This document shows, one piece after another, positions 37,633 to 49,990 of a DNA stretch of 57,798 bases. The first letter of the stretch is position 1; the number at the start of each line of letters is the position of its first letter. The DNA is from Lyophyllum atratum. Its lineage: Eukaryota > Basidiomycota > Agaricomycetes > Agaricales > Lyophyllaceae. Below the pieces are notes generated by a model. It was not told the DNA's origin and ran no database searches. It was given only the letters and a program-made list of their open reading frames with translations. Both the position numbers and the translations under genes were made by a program. The DNA lies in NCBI GenBank assembly GCA_014905825.1, contig JACGCN010000100.1, positions 1-57,798 on the forward strand, written 5' to 3'.

Positions 37633-38016
37633 ACAAGGATGTCTTACCCTCTATATCCCACATGTATATGACCAATCCATATTCTGATCCTTTCGTGTTG
37701 ACTTCGCTTGGACTTTGCTATCCTCAGCTACCGAGTGTTCTTCACGTTCTTTCTGCACTGACTTTACGACCCCATGGATTTTTTTCTGGAACAAAGTAGG
37801 CATATCCACCCATATAGTAGTGTACTGCACTTTCAAATGTTATCTTATCATAGAGCTCGTCCTTCCTCACGCCCGAAGCCACTCGCATGGTAATTCATTC
37901 AACCATGCGCCGGCGTGTGAGCAGGATAAGCTCCTGCCATCCATAGTCTTATCTTCCCATCGCATTCTCCACGTCCATAAGTATACCGGCAATACTACTC
38001 AAGTTCGTTGATTGCC
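37633..38016. other. intergenic
   Basis: 384 bp between two plus-strand genes. Short ORFs on both strands without recognisable features; probably 3' UTR plus the promoter of the hydrolase gene. Confidence 0.45.
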
Positions 38017-39163
38017 ATGGCACCTCGTCCCTTCGTCCCCACTCCAACTCAGTATGGGATGGCTAGCTCCTTCTGGGTGGAATACCCGTCTGGTCTCGTG
38101 GATCTGTCTCGCTCTCACCCACTCTCAGAAGATATAGAAATGCCCGGTCCCCCTCCACCCCTCAAAGCCGGTCAGGCAGATATCTCTGTGGAAGGGCTGC
38201 GAACCATCAGGATTGATACAAAGACAACCGCCATGATCATTATCGATATGCAAAAGTCTGCCAATCTGCGCTTGGACTGAATGAATAAGAGTGTTAACTC
38301 GGTTTTATGAATCTTAGTTTCTTTCTCCATCCAGAACTGAGAGATCATGCCTCTGGGTTGAAATGCGTCGATTCTCTCATGGAAGCAGTCCCTGCTCTGC
38401 GGGCCTTGGGTGTCAAGATAGCTTGGGTGTACGCGGCTACTTTCATTGAATGAATTCACCAGCTTCGGCTCATTGGATTCCCCCGCAGAAACTGGGGCCT
38501 CACAGAGCACGAGCTCACCACCATCCCACCAGCACTCATTCGTAGTTTTCGGAAGAGCGGGGGAGGAGGTTTCGGATCCCCTCTGCCACACAACTTTGGG
38601 AGGCTTCTCATGAGAGATGCTCGCAACTCGGAACTGTATGGGCCGCTTCAGGATGAATTTTTGAAGGGTAGGGAGGCAGGGACTGATTTCTGGATACACA
38701 AAAACAGGTAAACAAGTTTTGAGACTAAACCCGACGGCTTTATTGACCTTCTCCGCCTTGCGGGTTAGGATGAGCGGTCTCTGGGGATATCAAACAGCTT
38801 TGGATCTGTTCCTTCAGGAGAACGGAATAACTACCCTTTTGTTTGGGGGAGTCAACGCCGATCAGGTGAGTGTGGCGTCCGAAGTGCATTCGTGTAATGG
38901 CCCTAAATCCCAAGGTAAATGTTGCAGTGCGTACTGGGCACCCTCGTAGATGCCTATTTCCGCGGCTACGACTGCATTGTGATAAGTGACGCCACTGCCA
39001 CGACCTCTCCAGAGGGTGGACTAGCCAACGTGCTCCACAACGCCGCCAATGTCAGCTCCTCGTATTGTCACGCTTCACAATCATGCCTGACGTTTCTACA
39101 TTTCAGAGTTATGGCTTCGTGACAGATACGAGTTCGTTGCTGGCAGCAAAGTTGAAGATGTGA
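38017..39163 (+). CDS. Isochorismatase-like cysteine hydrolase
   Basis: Family of cysteine hydrolases acting on isochorismate, ureidoacrylate, nicotinamide and similar substrates. Catalytic Asp is in TTAMIIIDMQ, Lys in DFWIHKNR and Cys in GGVNADQCVLGTLVDAYFRG. After the core come ISDATATTSPEGG and the C-terminus YGFVTDTSSLLAAKLKM. A 75-residue N-terminal extension (MAPRPFVPTPTQYGMASSFW) precedes the core, as in several fungal homologues. Six exons read cleanly. No signal peptide. Substrate not predictable. Confidence 0.87.
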
Positions 39164-39325
39164 TTTTCATTTCACGGATTTGACAAAGATTCGAGTGTAC
39201 AATCGAAATACATATGAGGCTATCGTCTATCCTCTTTGTTAAGTTTCGAGCTTTGTGATACAGTCTTCGGTCGACATGGTAGGTACCTGTCCTGCATTAT
39301 ATACTGCGTGCATTGATGGATACGT

Positions 39326-41735
39326 TTAGAATCCTTGTGCTATTGACTCGTGGCCTGAACGAGGTCGAACCTGTGTGACTCGATATCAGTGTACCGGGGA
39401 TTGTGCAGTGGGTCTGAACACTCACGTCAAGCAAAGTCCGTCTGCTGATGACTTTGGCCTGGTCAAAGATTGCGCTTGGAGGGTTTGAGGGGGCATGCGA
39501 GGAAACGGACGTTGGAGGTGTTATGGGATACATCTCGGAAGGCTTCGTTATACTTCTCCTGAGGTGTGATCGTGGGGGTCTCGGAGGGGCTCCGACGATG
39601 ATGTGTCTGGATGAAAAGTCTGAGGCATTCTCAACGGTTGGCGACACAGTAGCATCTGTAGTGTCATCGTCACCAGATGGTGGGAGGCTGACTGGGTAAA
39701 TCGAAGGACTGGACTGCGCAATGGAGACTCTGTCACGATGGTCCTCACCGAACGCGCGTCCGTACCCAACACCGAATCCAAGGCCAGGATTGTTGTTGGG
39801 ATTGTCCACGAAATGATGACTAGGTACAGGGACTCTCCTTGAACTCATGCCGGATCCGATACCCACAAAGGGACTAGCGGCATCGGTGTCGTGCTGGCTG
39901 GTCGTTGAGTGCAAGCCGACTTGCCTCGTTTCTCCACTAAAGGTGAACGGAGCGCTACCGTCCCAGTTGACTTCCTGACGATTGTTATTAATGATTCGCA
40001 TCTGTGGAGAATCGGAAGGATCTTCGAAGGGATTGGAGGGCGCAGGCTGTTGTATACCAGCCAACCAACGCCTTCTGCGACTCTGGCGCCGCCGCCGACG
40101 AAAAACAAGGACAATGCAACACCCTATGGCGCTGGCGAAGATGCCCACGACGACAAACACGCCAGCGACCGCTCCGTGGTTTCCTAGGAATCTACCATCC
40201 AAATAGTTGTAAGCGTTTGTATCTCGAAAGGTATGTCCGGAGACCCAGCTTACCCGCCAGTCACGGAAACTTGCTTCTCACTGCTGAAGCCTGTAGGGTT
40301 GGCCACAACGTGAGTGAATGTGACAAATTCGCCATTTGGTTCCGTGGAGGTGCTGAAAACGGTCACGACTGGGGGGGTCGTAAGAGTGACTCTCCCGTTG
40401 TTCGGATCTATGACTGACACAGACACGGGGCTGGAAAACGTAGACTCCGGATGATCGGTGATGGTACTTGTCCTTGTTGAAGTCGTGGGTTCTACAGACT
40501 CGACTGCACGACATAGTCAGGTAAGATTAAACTTTGTACAAGGTGCGTGACTCACCAGAGGTTTTGGTGCTTGTTTTGGGCGGTGGGAAGGCGGTTACAG
40601 GCTTTGAGTTCGACAAAGAGGAATGTGACGTGATAGAGGGCTCTGAATGGGAAGTTGAAGGGGTCTTAGTACTGGTAGTAGTCGGAGGAGGTGCCGCAGT
40701 GGTGGTGTTTATGGTGGTTGGAGGCTTTGGATCGGAGGGGGTAGGTGAGGTCGTCGCCGCCTTGATCGGAGACTTGCTTGGTGTTGAGGGAGCTGCAGAC
40801 ATCCTGTGATACACTATTAATTGCAGTAGGATAGCGTGATAGGAGAATAATCAACGTGGTTGGTACTTGGGGTGGCTTTGGGGTAACTCTTGGGGTCACT
40901 GTGCTTGATTGTGATGAATTGAAACTCGATTGTCCTGCTGACATTGACAGAGAAAGAGTACTTGATTGCGCAAAAGTAGTAGCTCCAGGGATGGTAGTGA
41001 ACTGCGTAGAAATCTTGATCAGTACCACACATAATATTCTATTGATGAGCTCGTTACCGAAACAGAGCTAAGTTCTGTGCTAGCCGACACTGAGACTGTG
41101 CTGGAAACAGACGTCTGAGATCCTGAAGTATGTGTTAGCACACGAAACGGCGCTGAGACACGGGCGAGCAGCACAGGGACAGGAGAGCGGATCGTATGCC
41201 CAGACTTGCACCACCTTGTCGAAGGTCTACCCACCTATCTTTAAGCTCTTACTCATCGTCCATCGCGAGTGACCATTGGCACTTGGGATAGGAAGTAGTC
41301 GAGGGGGATTTGAAGAAGGAGATTGTGCGTCTCATTCTCTGAGAATATAGGGCGAATCGTGTCCATCCTACAGGCATATGGGCGACAAAGTCCCGAGGAC
41401 GAATCCCCAATAGTTCTCCGGTCATTTGATTGAAGCACGCCATGCGAAAGCTCCAATCCCACACTCGAGTTTGCCTGATGTCCGAGCTGTTGCCGAAGGC
41501 TTGCGACAAGGAAAGACGGAGTGCATACGATCGAAGCTGGGTGCTTGGACGCAGCCGAACATGCCCAATGGGCATAGCAGCCATGACTAGATCTGGTGAT
41601 GTTGTACGATATGGAACGGGTCGGAGATAATGCAAAGGGTTGCTGAGAAGTTGTTGGTTCATGTGGGATAACGCAAGCAGCAAGGCGGGAACGGTATAAA
41701 TATACGTGAGTCCAGTGGTCAGTTGAGGTACACAT
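39326..41735 (-). CDS. Ser/Thr-rich single-pass membrane protein, second copy; 5' part uncertain
   Basis: From the 3' end, well-supported exons give a Thr/Ser/Pro stalk (SAAPSTPSKSPIKAATTSPT, then VESVEPTTSTRTSTITDHPE), a juxtamembrane unit ending EKQVSVTGG, FLGNHGAVAGVFVVVG, the helix IFASAIGCCIVLVF, RRRRRQSRRRRW and a cytosolic tail (NPGLGFGVGYGRAFGEDHRD, APPRPPRSHLRRS), ending VRPRSGHESIAQGF. The FxGNxGAVAGVF-helix-RRRRR module is shared with the 35888-37632 gene. Upstream of about 41240 two overlapping frames (to 41735) could encode the lumenal N-terminus with a hydrophobic leader; neither is clean and no ATG fits, so exon structure and start are open. The C-terminus to about 41100 is firm. 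Confidence 0.62.
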
Positions 41736-42091
41736 TATCCAATAGTTGAAACAACAATTACGAAGACTCTATAAACAGTCTAAAGGTAAGTGTGAGGAAT
41801 AAAGAACGTGTGACTAGATAGACACGGCTATGTGAGAGTGGATACAGGGAAAAGCATTATCGTACGCACGTAGATCATAGAAGTGGAGTATGGTATAGGA
41901 AACATATGGGTATGGACTGGGGCCGATAGCGGGAAAATAGGGAAAGGTGCAAAGCCGTCAGACGACAAATAACGGCCGGTCGGATTAGATGGTAAGCGCA
42001 TACTTGGAGTGTGTGTGAGTGCGGCCAGGACTCCGAGGACTACAGAGACTCACTTGCATCGCGGAAAAATTCTCGGACTGGAAGCGTCGTG
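41736..42091. other. intergenic
   Basis: 356 bp between two minus-strand genes, probably the promoter of the Ser/Thr-rich protein gene and 3' UTR of the Rab gene. The true first exon of the former may lie here. Nothing else seen. Confidence 0.35.
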
Positions 42092-43198
<1,107 letters not shown>

Positions 43199-43404
43199 CT
43201 AGAGGAGAAGCTATCACAGCTCGGAATCAATGTAGCAGTCGTTGTTGAACAAGGGGTTGCGCTCAGCCTCGCTTGCCTGTTGTACTATAACACGTGCCGA
43301 TTTACAGTGGTCGCGACCATGTTCACATACAGCTCTATAACACTTCCTATTTGTGCAATCCATTGATTTCTACGTATACAGATATATTTGATACTGGTAT
43401 ATTT

Positions 43405-44966
43405 CTACCACCCTTTCCATGGCACCCAGACGTCCACTACCTTCTTGCCTTGTTCAACATTTTTGTCAACAATATAATACCATGGGTAGGCCTGTGCATG
43501 GTACCCATTAATCGGCAGTCCTCGAATTGGAAAGCGAAACACTCACTGCCGCAATCAGGCAAGCATGTTGGCCCACAATTTCGACCAGACTCCCTAACTC
43601 CAGGTTTTCTTCACTTGCATTGCCCCCGGGGATTTTCGTAAGAATCCCATGCTCCTGCGCAATCCTTCCTACACGCCAACCCTTACCAACTACCTCCCCG
43701 TATCCTCCTGATGGACCAGTATCCTTGCTAAACGCGATCGCCCCGGCATCGATCAATGCTTCATCTTCCCCGTTTTCACCTCGTCCAGGATAGTACGAAA
43801 CGACAGTGGCAAGAACCCGCTGAGCAATGCGCCCTCCATCAATCATACCGGTGTGCTGCTGTTGGAGGTCAAGCATTGGGTAGTTTCCTACAACGATATC
43901 AGCACGGAGCCGGGGTGCTTGTGTGCAAACACAAACCGGCATGCAATTCCAGTACGCCATGAAGGCTACTCGACAGTAACTCCCTTGTCTCAGCACTTGC
44001 GGCATGAGCAGTCGGAGTAGCACCCACGGATAACACAAATGGCTGCTGATGGGATTCTTTACTCAAAGAGACCGATAGAGCAGCAAGACCAGCTTCTGCA
44101 GCGGAGTTCACTGCGTCCACCTCTCCCGAAAGAAACGACGAGGCTTCCGAGGAAGATGTCGATGCATATGAATTTCCTGCATGTCCGTAGAAGCCATAGA
44201 CAGATACAGCGGAAGACGAGAACAACGCCGAGAGTAATTCCTTGAAGAGGGGTGAACCGATCGACAAGCCGGCGCGTCTAGATGCTAAGTATTGAGAAAC
44301 AAATGTGTCTGAAGATCATGACACTCCCACCTCTGTCCACCGTCGACCTTGACAAACACGGACCACCGTCTGGGGCTTTCGCGGTGCTTTTCGAATTTCT
44401 CTAGGAATTTCACCTGGTCTGGGTGATCAACGAGAAGGCGAACAGTTCCGCCATCTTTCGAGACCTCATCCCATAATTCGGACAAATCTGCGACCTTGTT
44501 TACTGCGACCGGAAGGCCGTATAGAATCTGCACACAATAGGTATCAGTTGTAAACTATCATTGACGCTTTACTGACATCTTTGACAGTTGTATCGGCGAC
44601 CAGTCCAGCCTTGACTACCGCCCAAGCTTCCATGAGGGTCGATACGACGACAGACTGCGTCTTATCAACGCTCGACTGGAGTTGGAGCCTGGTACCTTCT
44701 ACAGTCTATCCGATTGTTGAGCCGTATAAAGCGCAAGTGCAAGTGAGGCTTTCTACCTTATGGGTCTTTAAATGTGCGCGGAAGCTTGCCCCCCATGCCT
44801 TGGACCTTGCATGCATATCTGCACAGTTCTCTGCGAAGACGGTTCGGTCAATAATTATTGCCGGAGTCCTCAACGCATCCAACGGCTCGTTGAGAAATTC
44901 TTCCACCAGTATAGCCTTTCTAGGCCGTTCTAGCAGCGAATACGGGGTCTTCGTCTGTGTGGCCAT
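43405..44966 (-). CDS. DSD1: D-serine dehydratase (alanine racemase-type fold)
   Basis: PLP- and zinc-dependent enzyme that breaks D-serine to pyruvate and ammonia; D-threonine aldolase is the nearest alternative. The PLP lysine is in FRAHLKTHK near the N-terminus. GLPVAVNKVADLSELW, RLLVDHPDQVKFLEKF, VYGFYGHAGNSYASTS and VLSVGATPTAHAAS follow. The C-terminal domain has the zinc motif H-x-C in GQHACLIAA and ends YYIVDKNVEQGKKVVDVWVP. Six exons join cleanly. No targeting signal, so cytosolic. Function by family in fungi: D-serine detoxification. Confidence 0.88.
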
Positions 44967-45719
44967 GACTTGGGGTCTGGGACGTGGGTGATCAAGGCGA
45001 GTCGGTCGATGGTACGGAGAAAGAACTAGGAAGCAGAAGCCTGATATAATCAACCAGTTAGGGGGAATCCGGCACCCGGCCCGGCCACTTGTAGAACCGC
45101 GTGGTGTGGCTCGCGTGGATTCGCTTTCTCAAGTAGCCCTCGAAAATGAGATGGAGGGTATACTGCGATTATATTGTTGAAAAGTAGCATTGCTACACAT
45201 GGGATGTTGGGCCATGCTCGTTGGCTCTAAAGACGAGAAAAGGTATTAATAGGTTCAAAACAAAGACCTTCCGCTGTTGATCCTGCATTTCCAATTAGCA
45301 ACTCGGAAGAATGGGTAAAGGAACCACAATTGATACCTCCGTGGAGCGCGTCAGTGGGGATCTTATAGGCAACAGTCGCTGTCCAATTTTTGGGCAAATG
45401 TGGGCAATTATTTCTTTTGTGTTATCTAACGCAGAGAAAGGTTATTTGAGAAAAGGGAACGTGGCAAGACGTCCAGAATAGCATCAGCAATGAAACCTGC
45501 CTATGCATCTTGACGCTGGGACCACTGCAGTTGGTTGTGAAGGGGCTACGATCTGTACCACATGAGAAATTGAGATATCGAGCACCAAGAAAGAATGATG
45601 AAGTCAAACAAATTTGAAATCTGTTCTGTCTGTTTAGTAATAGATAAATCGAATAGCAGATTTCAACAGTGAATACCCCTCTGTGCACGCCCAGCTGGCG
45701 GCGTCTGCAAAAGAGTTGA
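44967..45719. other. intergenic, no gene seen
   Basis: 753 bp between the D-serine dehydratase start and the RBM39-like stop, both minus strand. The ORF at 45422-45835 runs into the RBM39 last exon in a different frame and lacks protein character. No RNA gene or repeat found. Confidence 0.45.
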
Positions 45720-48073
45720 CTACTGATGGGCCTGCATGATGGCGTCCGAGATGAAGGTCGCAGAAACTTGATTTCCGCCGAACCACCGACCATTAAGGCC
45801 CTGGATAGCCTTTTTTGCAGTATCGATGGAATCAAATTTCATATAAATCTCGCCCTAGTGGAAGGTCAGAAAGATGTAGTGCATGAAGTACAGAAAATTC
45901 ACCTGTGTTTCTTTCTCAACCTTGATAGCTTCGACTGGACCATATTTTTCCTCGCATTCACCCTTGACGTCTTCGGCCAGGTCCTTGTCCCAATCACGTT
46001 CCGTTTCCCTGTGGATTGATATCAATACCTCATACATCATGCAAATAAAAATAGACACTTGCTCCTCTGGATCGAACATATTCTTCAATAAAACAGAGCG
46101 CGATTGCATAGCCTGAGTAATAGTCGGCTTCATTCTGTGGAGGATCGTCTCTCAGTCAGTTAGCCCTTTAATCCCGGAAGACTTCTCCTTACACAGGTTC
46201 AGCTCTAGATGAAGCTGGTTCAGTCCTAGCGAGTTTCTGCATCAGCGCTTGACGGGACGCGGCGTTCAAGTTACCACCTGCAAGCGGAATGAGAATCATG
46301 AACGATAGGAAGATCGGGTTGAACTCACCCCCGGCTTCGTCCAAGGAGTCCTGTTGCGTGTATCTAGCCGTTCCTTTCTCATGTACAGTGTTGACGCGCA
46401 GCTAACGGGACAGGTAAGGGGAAATTGTTACGGGTGGGAATGGAAGAACGGACAGTGCGACCAGCAAGCTCGAAGCCTTCCATCTGTTCCAACGCCATTC
46501 TTGCATCTTCCACTCTCTTGTATCTATTTAATGACGTTAGTATTGGAAGTATCTCGTGTATTTGATTCAACTTACTGCACAAAAGCGTAACCTTTACTGC
46601 GTCCTGTCATAGGGTCTCTGTGAAGGTCGACAAATTCAAGCTCCCCAAAGGGCTCGAAGACCTGTTTGATATCGGATTCGGTAAGGTTGAAATGTAATGA
46701 CCCAACATATAATCTGTAGGTGGAGTCGGTCAACGAGACATCGTCGAAAGCCTTGAGTGAAAACACGAACTGCATAGCTCCATGCGGCGCGCTGACACCA
46801 GGCGGAAGATTTAGATTTCTGAGTAAAGTATCAGAATGACTCTTTGTCAGGAAGAAACAGAATGAAAGTACCCATCTCCCGGATGAAGCTTATTCCTTTC
46901 TGATTCTGTTAACTGTACCATAATTGGAAGACCCATGACCACTGTGCCAGATAATGCAATGGCTTTCTCTACTAGATCGATTGAGCGGAATTCAACATAG
47001 CCAATGCTACCAAAATGTCGGTTAGGTAGATATGTCAGGAGCGAAGCACGCACCCTTTGGAACGACGCGACAGTCTGTCGGTGACAATCCTCGAGTCCAT
47101 GACAGTACCTTCGCCAAGTTTTGTCTTCAAAAAAGTATCCCAGATCCCGGGCAGTTAACCGAGCAGCGAGTTGCGAAACGAAAACGGATCGTGCTTCAGA
47201 ATCATCCTCTTTAGGCTCGTCCGGGTTGTAAGGTTCTTCCTGGGGAGCTTCGTATACCGGGGAGGCTCGCCTGCAGAATAAATGCGCGTTAGGTTGAATG
47301 AACTCAGGCATCACTCGGATGGGCAAGCGTACTTGACAGGTGGCGCTGGGCTTCTCGTTTGCCGTCGGATATTTCTAGAATCATCCTCACCATCATGGGA
47401 TGGACGTCCGTACTCCCTATTCCTGTATCGTGACATATCCTCGAACTCGTCTCTTGGGTCGAGAGGTCTTGTGGGTCTGTCGCCGTTTTTGTAATCCAAT
47501 GAGCGATCTCCGCGAGCGGATCTCGGACTGTCCCTTGGCGCAGGTGGGGGCGGGCCTGGAGGAGGGGGTGGTGGTGGAACAAGGTCATCATAATCATCCT
47601 CTGGTCGTTTCCTCTTCGAGCGACCTTCCTGCTCTCGGGTTTCGCTGGTCTCGTCGATGTCATCGGTCCTTTTGCGCCTTCTGTCCCTGTCCTCTCTGTC
47701 ACGGTCTCTGTGACTGTGGCGACTATCACCTCTGGGATGAGGTCTGTCACTCCGGTGCCCTCGTTCTCCCTCCCTTTCACGGCGTCGCTCTCTCTCACGA
47801 TCTCTATGTCTGTCGCGAGACCGGTCCCTCTCCCGGTACCTGTCCTTACTACGGCTCCTTCTACGGCGTTCTTCATGATCTCCCCTGTCACGTCTCTTCC
47901 TCTCTCTCGAGACAGAGCGGTGTGACCTCCTGGTGCGGTGAGTATCAGTAGAATGGTTGCGGGAACTATTGCAATTAAGTCTTAAGCCAGGTTTTACGAT
48001 ATATGAGAGTGGTAACATACGAGCGGTGGTTGGGCGAGCCGTCCACATCCATTGTACCATTTGGAGAAGCCAT
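45720..48073 (-). CDS. RBM39/Rsd1-like splicing factor
   Basis: SR-like splicing factor with an Arg/Ser/Asp/Glu-rich N-terminus (MASPNGTMDVDGSPNHRS, then about 130 residues of RD/RE/RS repeats), a Pro run (VPPPPPPPGPPPPAP) and three RRMs. RRM1: SVFVSQLAARLTARDLGYFF to IGYVEFRSIDLVEKAIALSG. RRM2: LYVGSLHFNLTESDIKQVFE, RSKGYAFVQY. The C-terminal UHM-type RRM: KYGPVEAIKVEKETQ, GEIYMKFDSIDTAKKAIQGL, ending FISDAIMQAHQ. Nine or more exons. One frame break sits at the TTTT of 47119-47122 (one A too many on the coding strand), between FFEDK and LGEGTVMDSRIV. Removing one base restores the RRM. Confidence 0.88.
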
Positions 48074-48182
48074 GAGGAACGCTGGTGCTTGCCAACGTGA
48101 GCTGGAGCTTCAAGTTCGAGGGATGCAAAACGATGTTGATTCCTGATTGGCTGACAAAGAGTACAAAGTGGTACAAACACTA

Positions 48183-49686
48183 TTAAGAAAGCAATCCAGC
48201 CAGTCCGGCACGAACGCGTTTCTCGGCTTGACCAAGTTCACTCTCCTCTGATCTACGATATAACTCATTCAGAGGGTTCTCGGGTCCTTCCTTCTCCAGG
48301 TCTGCTTCTATTTTGCTGAATTCCTTGCAGAATTTGCCATTGAGGACCTGTAACTCTATGACCAGGCTGTCCGCACATTCGGCCCAGTTAAAGACACACC
48401 TGGTTATGCAATATATCCTTGAAATGCTCTCGAGCTGCAACACCATCAAGTGCTAAAGCTCCGCTGAGTTGGCCGAACTGGGATACCGACGAATGATGCT
48501 TCAACTGGAAACAATTTAGTTACATTTTCGGTCATTCTAATCTTACAGCACGTACTTGTTGGATGAACCCGTCTTCTGCAGCACGCTCGAAAATCTCTGC
48601 AGGCTCCTTCGACATCCACCTTCAGGAATCGTTCGTAAGTAAGTCCCAAACAATTACCGCATTATCTCACATTTCATAACAAAGAGCTTCGTCAGAACAG
48701 CCAATTTCCTTGAGGATGCTAAATGCTTCCCTAGGAAATTTGGACATAAGTCTTTCTATGGTTCCTTATTGAAGATGTTTAGCAATACCTGAATAGCATG
48801 ATGATATTAGGCCATAATGCTTGCTCTGATTCCCGCCAGGGTGAGAAATGATTAGAGACCCTTCTATCCTGAGCTTACCTGCAAATAGATCCATGGCTGT
48901 CTCTTCGCGAGCAGACGAAGAAATTGCGCCTGCTCGAGTAGCTCCGATTGCGCGGGAAAGCGCCAACGCAATCGATAATCCTTTACCAGATCCGTCTTGT
49001 TCAACCGATACGAAGCAGGGGAACCCCTTTCCTTTCTCGTACAACGAACGAACCGAGGAGCCTATCATCCTGTGGAGAGGATGATCAGCCATCCTTTTCA
49101 TGTGTAATATGGTAGCGACTGACCTTGGCGCAACCATCACCACATCTTGCGTCGGCCGGAAATCAAGCAATCTATAAAACACATTGTATCCACTGGCAAT
49201 GACGACGGTCGCGGTGTCTTTCAACGTTGGGGCTACCTGTTCGTTGAACACTCTAGGCTGGACCTGGTCGGGGATCAATAGGAAAAGTACTGTTCATTTG
49301 CTCAATCAACCAAGTATTTTACCTTACGGAGATCTCTTACCATCGGCCACTGCACCAGCTTTCCCAAAGTCGTGCTCAACTCGGAAGCCCTTGGATTTCG
49401 CGTCGGCAGCATATGAATCTTCTCGGTTGGCAATCAATATACTGTCGTTTGGGATGCCGCTGTCCCTCAAGTTTTGAGCCTGGGCAGCACCTTGGTTTCC
49501 GAAACTAGCTCAACGAGAAATGTTTAGGATGTACGTCGGCATGCAGTCGAAGTGATGCCCACCCCAAGAAAACAATCTGTTTGTTCCCTAGCAGCCCAAG
49601 GTCGGCATCGGAGTCGTAGTAGCTGGAAGAAACATCTCAGCTGAGCGCTTCTCGTGCACAACAACCTCTTACATCTTCGCTGACAT
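48183..49686 (-). CDS. Ketol-acid reductoisomerase-like protein, divergent, no presequence
   Basis: Related to IlvC/Ilv5 of valine and isoleucine synthesis. It starts MSAKIYYDSDADLGLL, like bacterial class I enzymes, with the Rossmann motif GFGNQGAAQAQNLRDSG. The metal-site helix is kept (REETAMDLFAEQALWPN). The next block has diverged: CYEMWMSKEPAEIFE and HHSSVSQFGQ stand where class I enzymes have the second acidic pair and SNTAEYG. C-terminus: ENPLNELYRRSEESELG. About 350 residues in eight exons, one of 37 nt (48789-48825). The start was chosen because only ATG at 49686 splices in frame. An upstream ATG at 49737 is out of frame. No mitochondrial signal is visible, so it is probably not the housekeeping Ilv5. 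Confidence 0.82.
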
Positions 49687-49990
49687 TGTCGATGGTGACT
49701 TGTGTGGAACTTAAGCCGGTGGGAGTGAACGATCTCATTTATCGGTCGCTCGTTATAAAGGCTTATGATTTTCCATCTCCGGCTTTGTCGCCGAAGCACA
49801 CCTTTTTCTCAGTCATTACACATAGCGCAGGTCATGGGAGTAGGTGGTCCGCAACGTAGGTCATGGGGGTCCAAAGGCGCTCCGTGCCAACTCACAGGCG
49901 GGTGCAAAATATCGGCCCGGTTCTTCCGGGTGTCGCTTCCTTCTAAAATGATACATAATAGGGTTCCAAATCTCCGACTGAAGGCGAATT
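49687..49990. promoter_or_regulatory. Divergent promoter region, KARI-like / SDR
   Basis: 304 bp between two outward starts, so the genes may be co-regulated. Several GGxCCxACC-like short motifs occur (e.g. near 49845-49870) but no element I can name. Confidence 0.35.

Noticed and set aside
29384..41735. A biosynthetic gene cluster (GGT, hydrolase, membrane proteins)
   Set aside because: No core synthase, no cytochrome P450 or pathway regulator; mixed strands and unrelated functions.
47304..47951. Open frames on both strands over the RD/RE repeat region
   Set aside because: Repetitive Arg codons keep several frames open; only the frame that splices to the RRMs is real.
49687..49737. Upstream ATG giving a 17-residue extension to the KARI-like protein
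   Set aside because: It is out of frame with the next exon; only the ATG at 49686 splices correctly.
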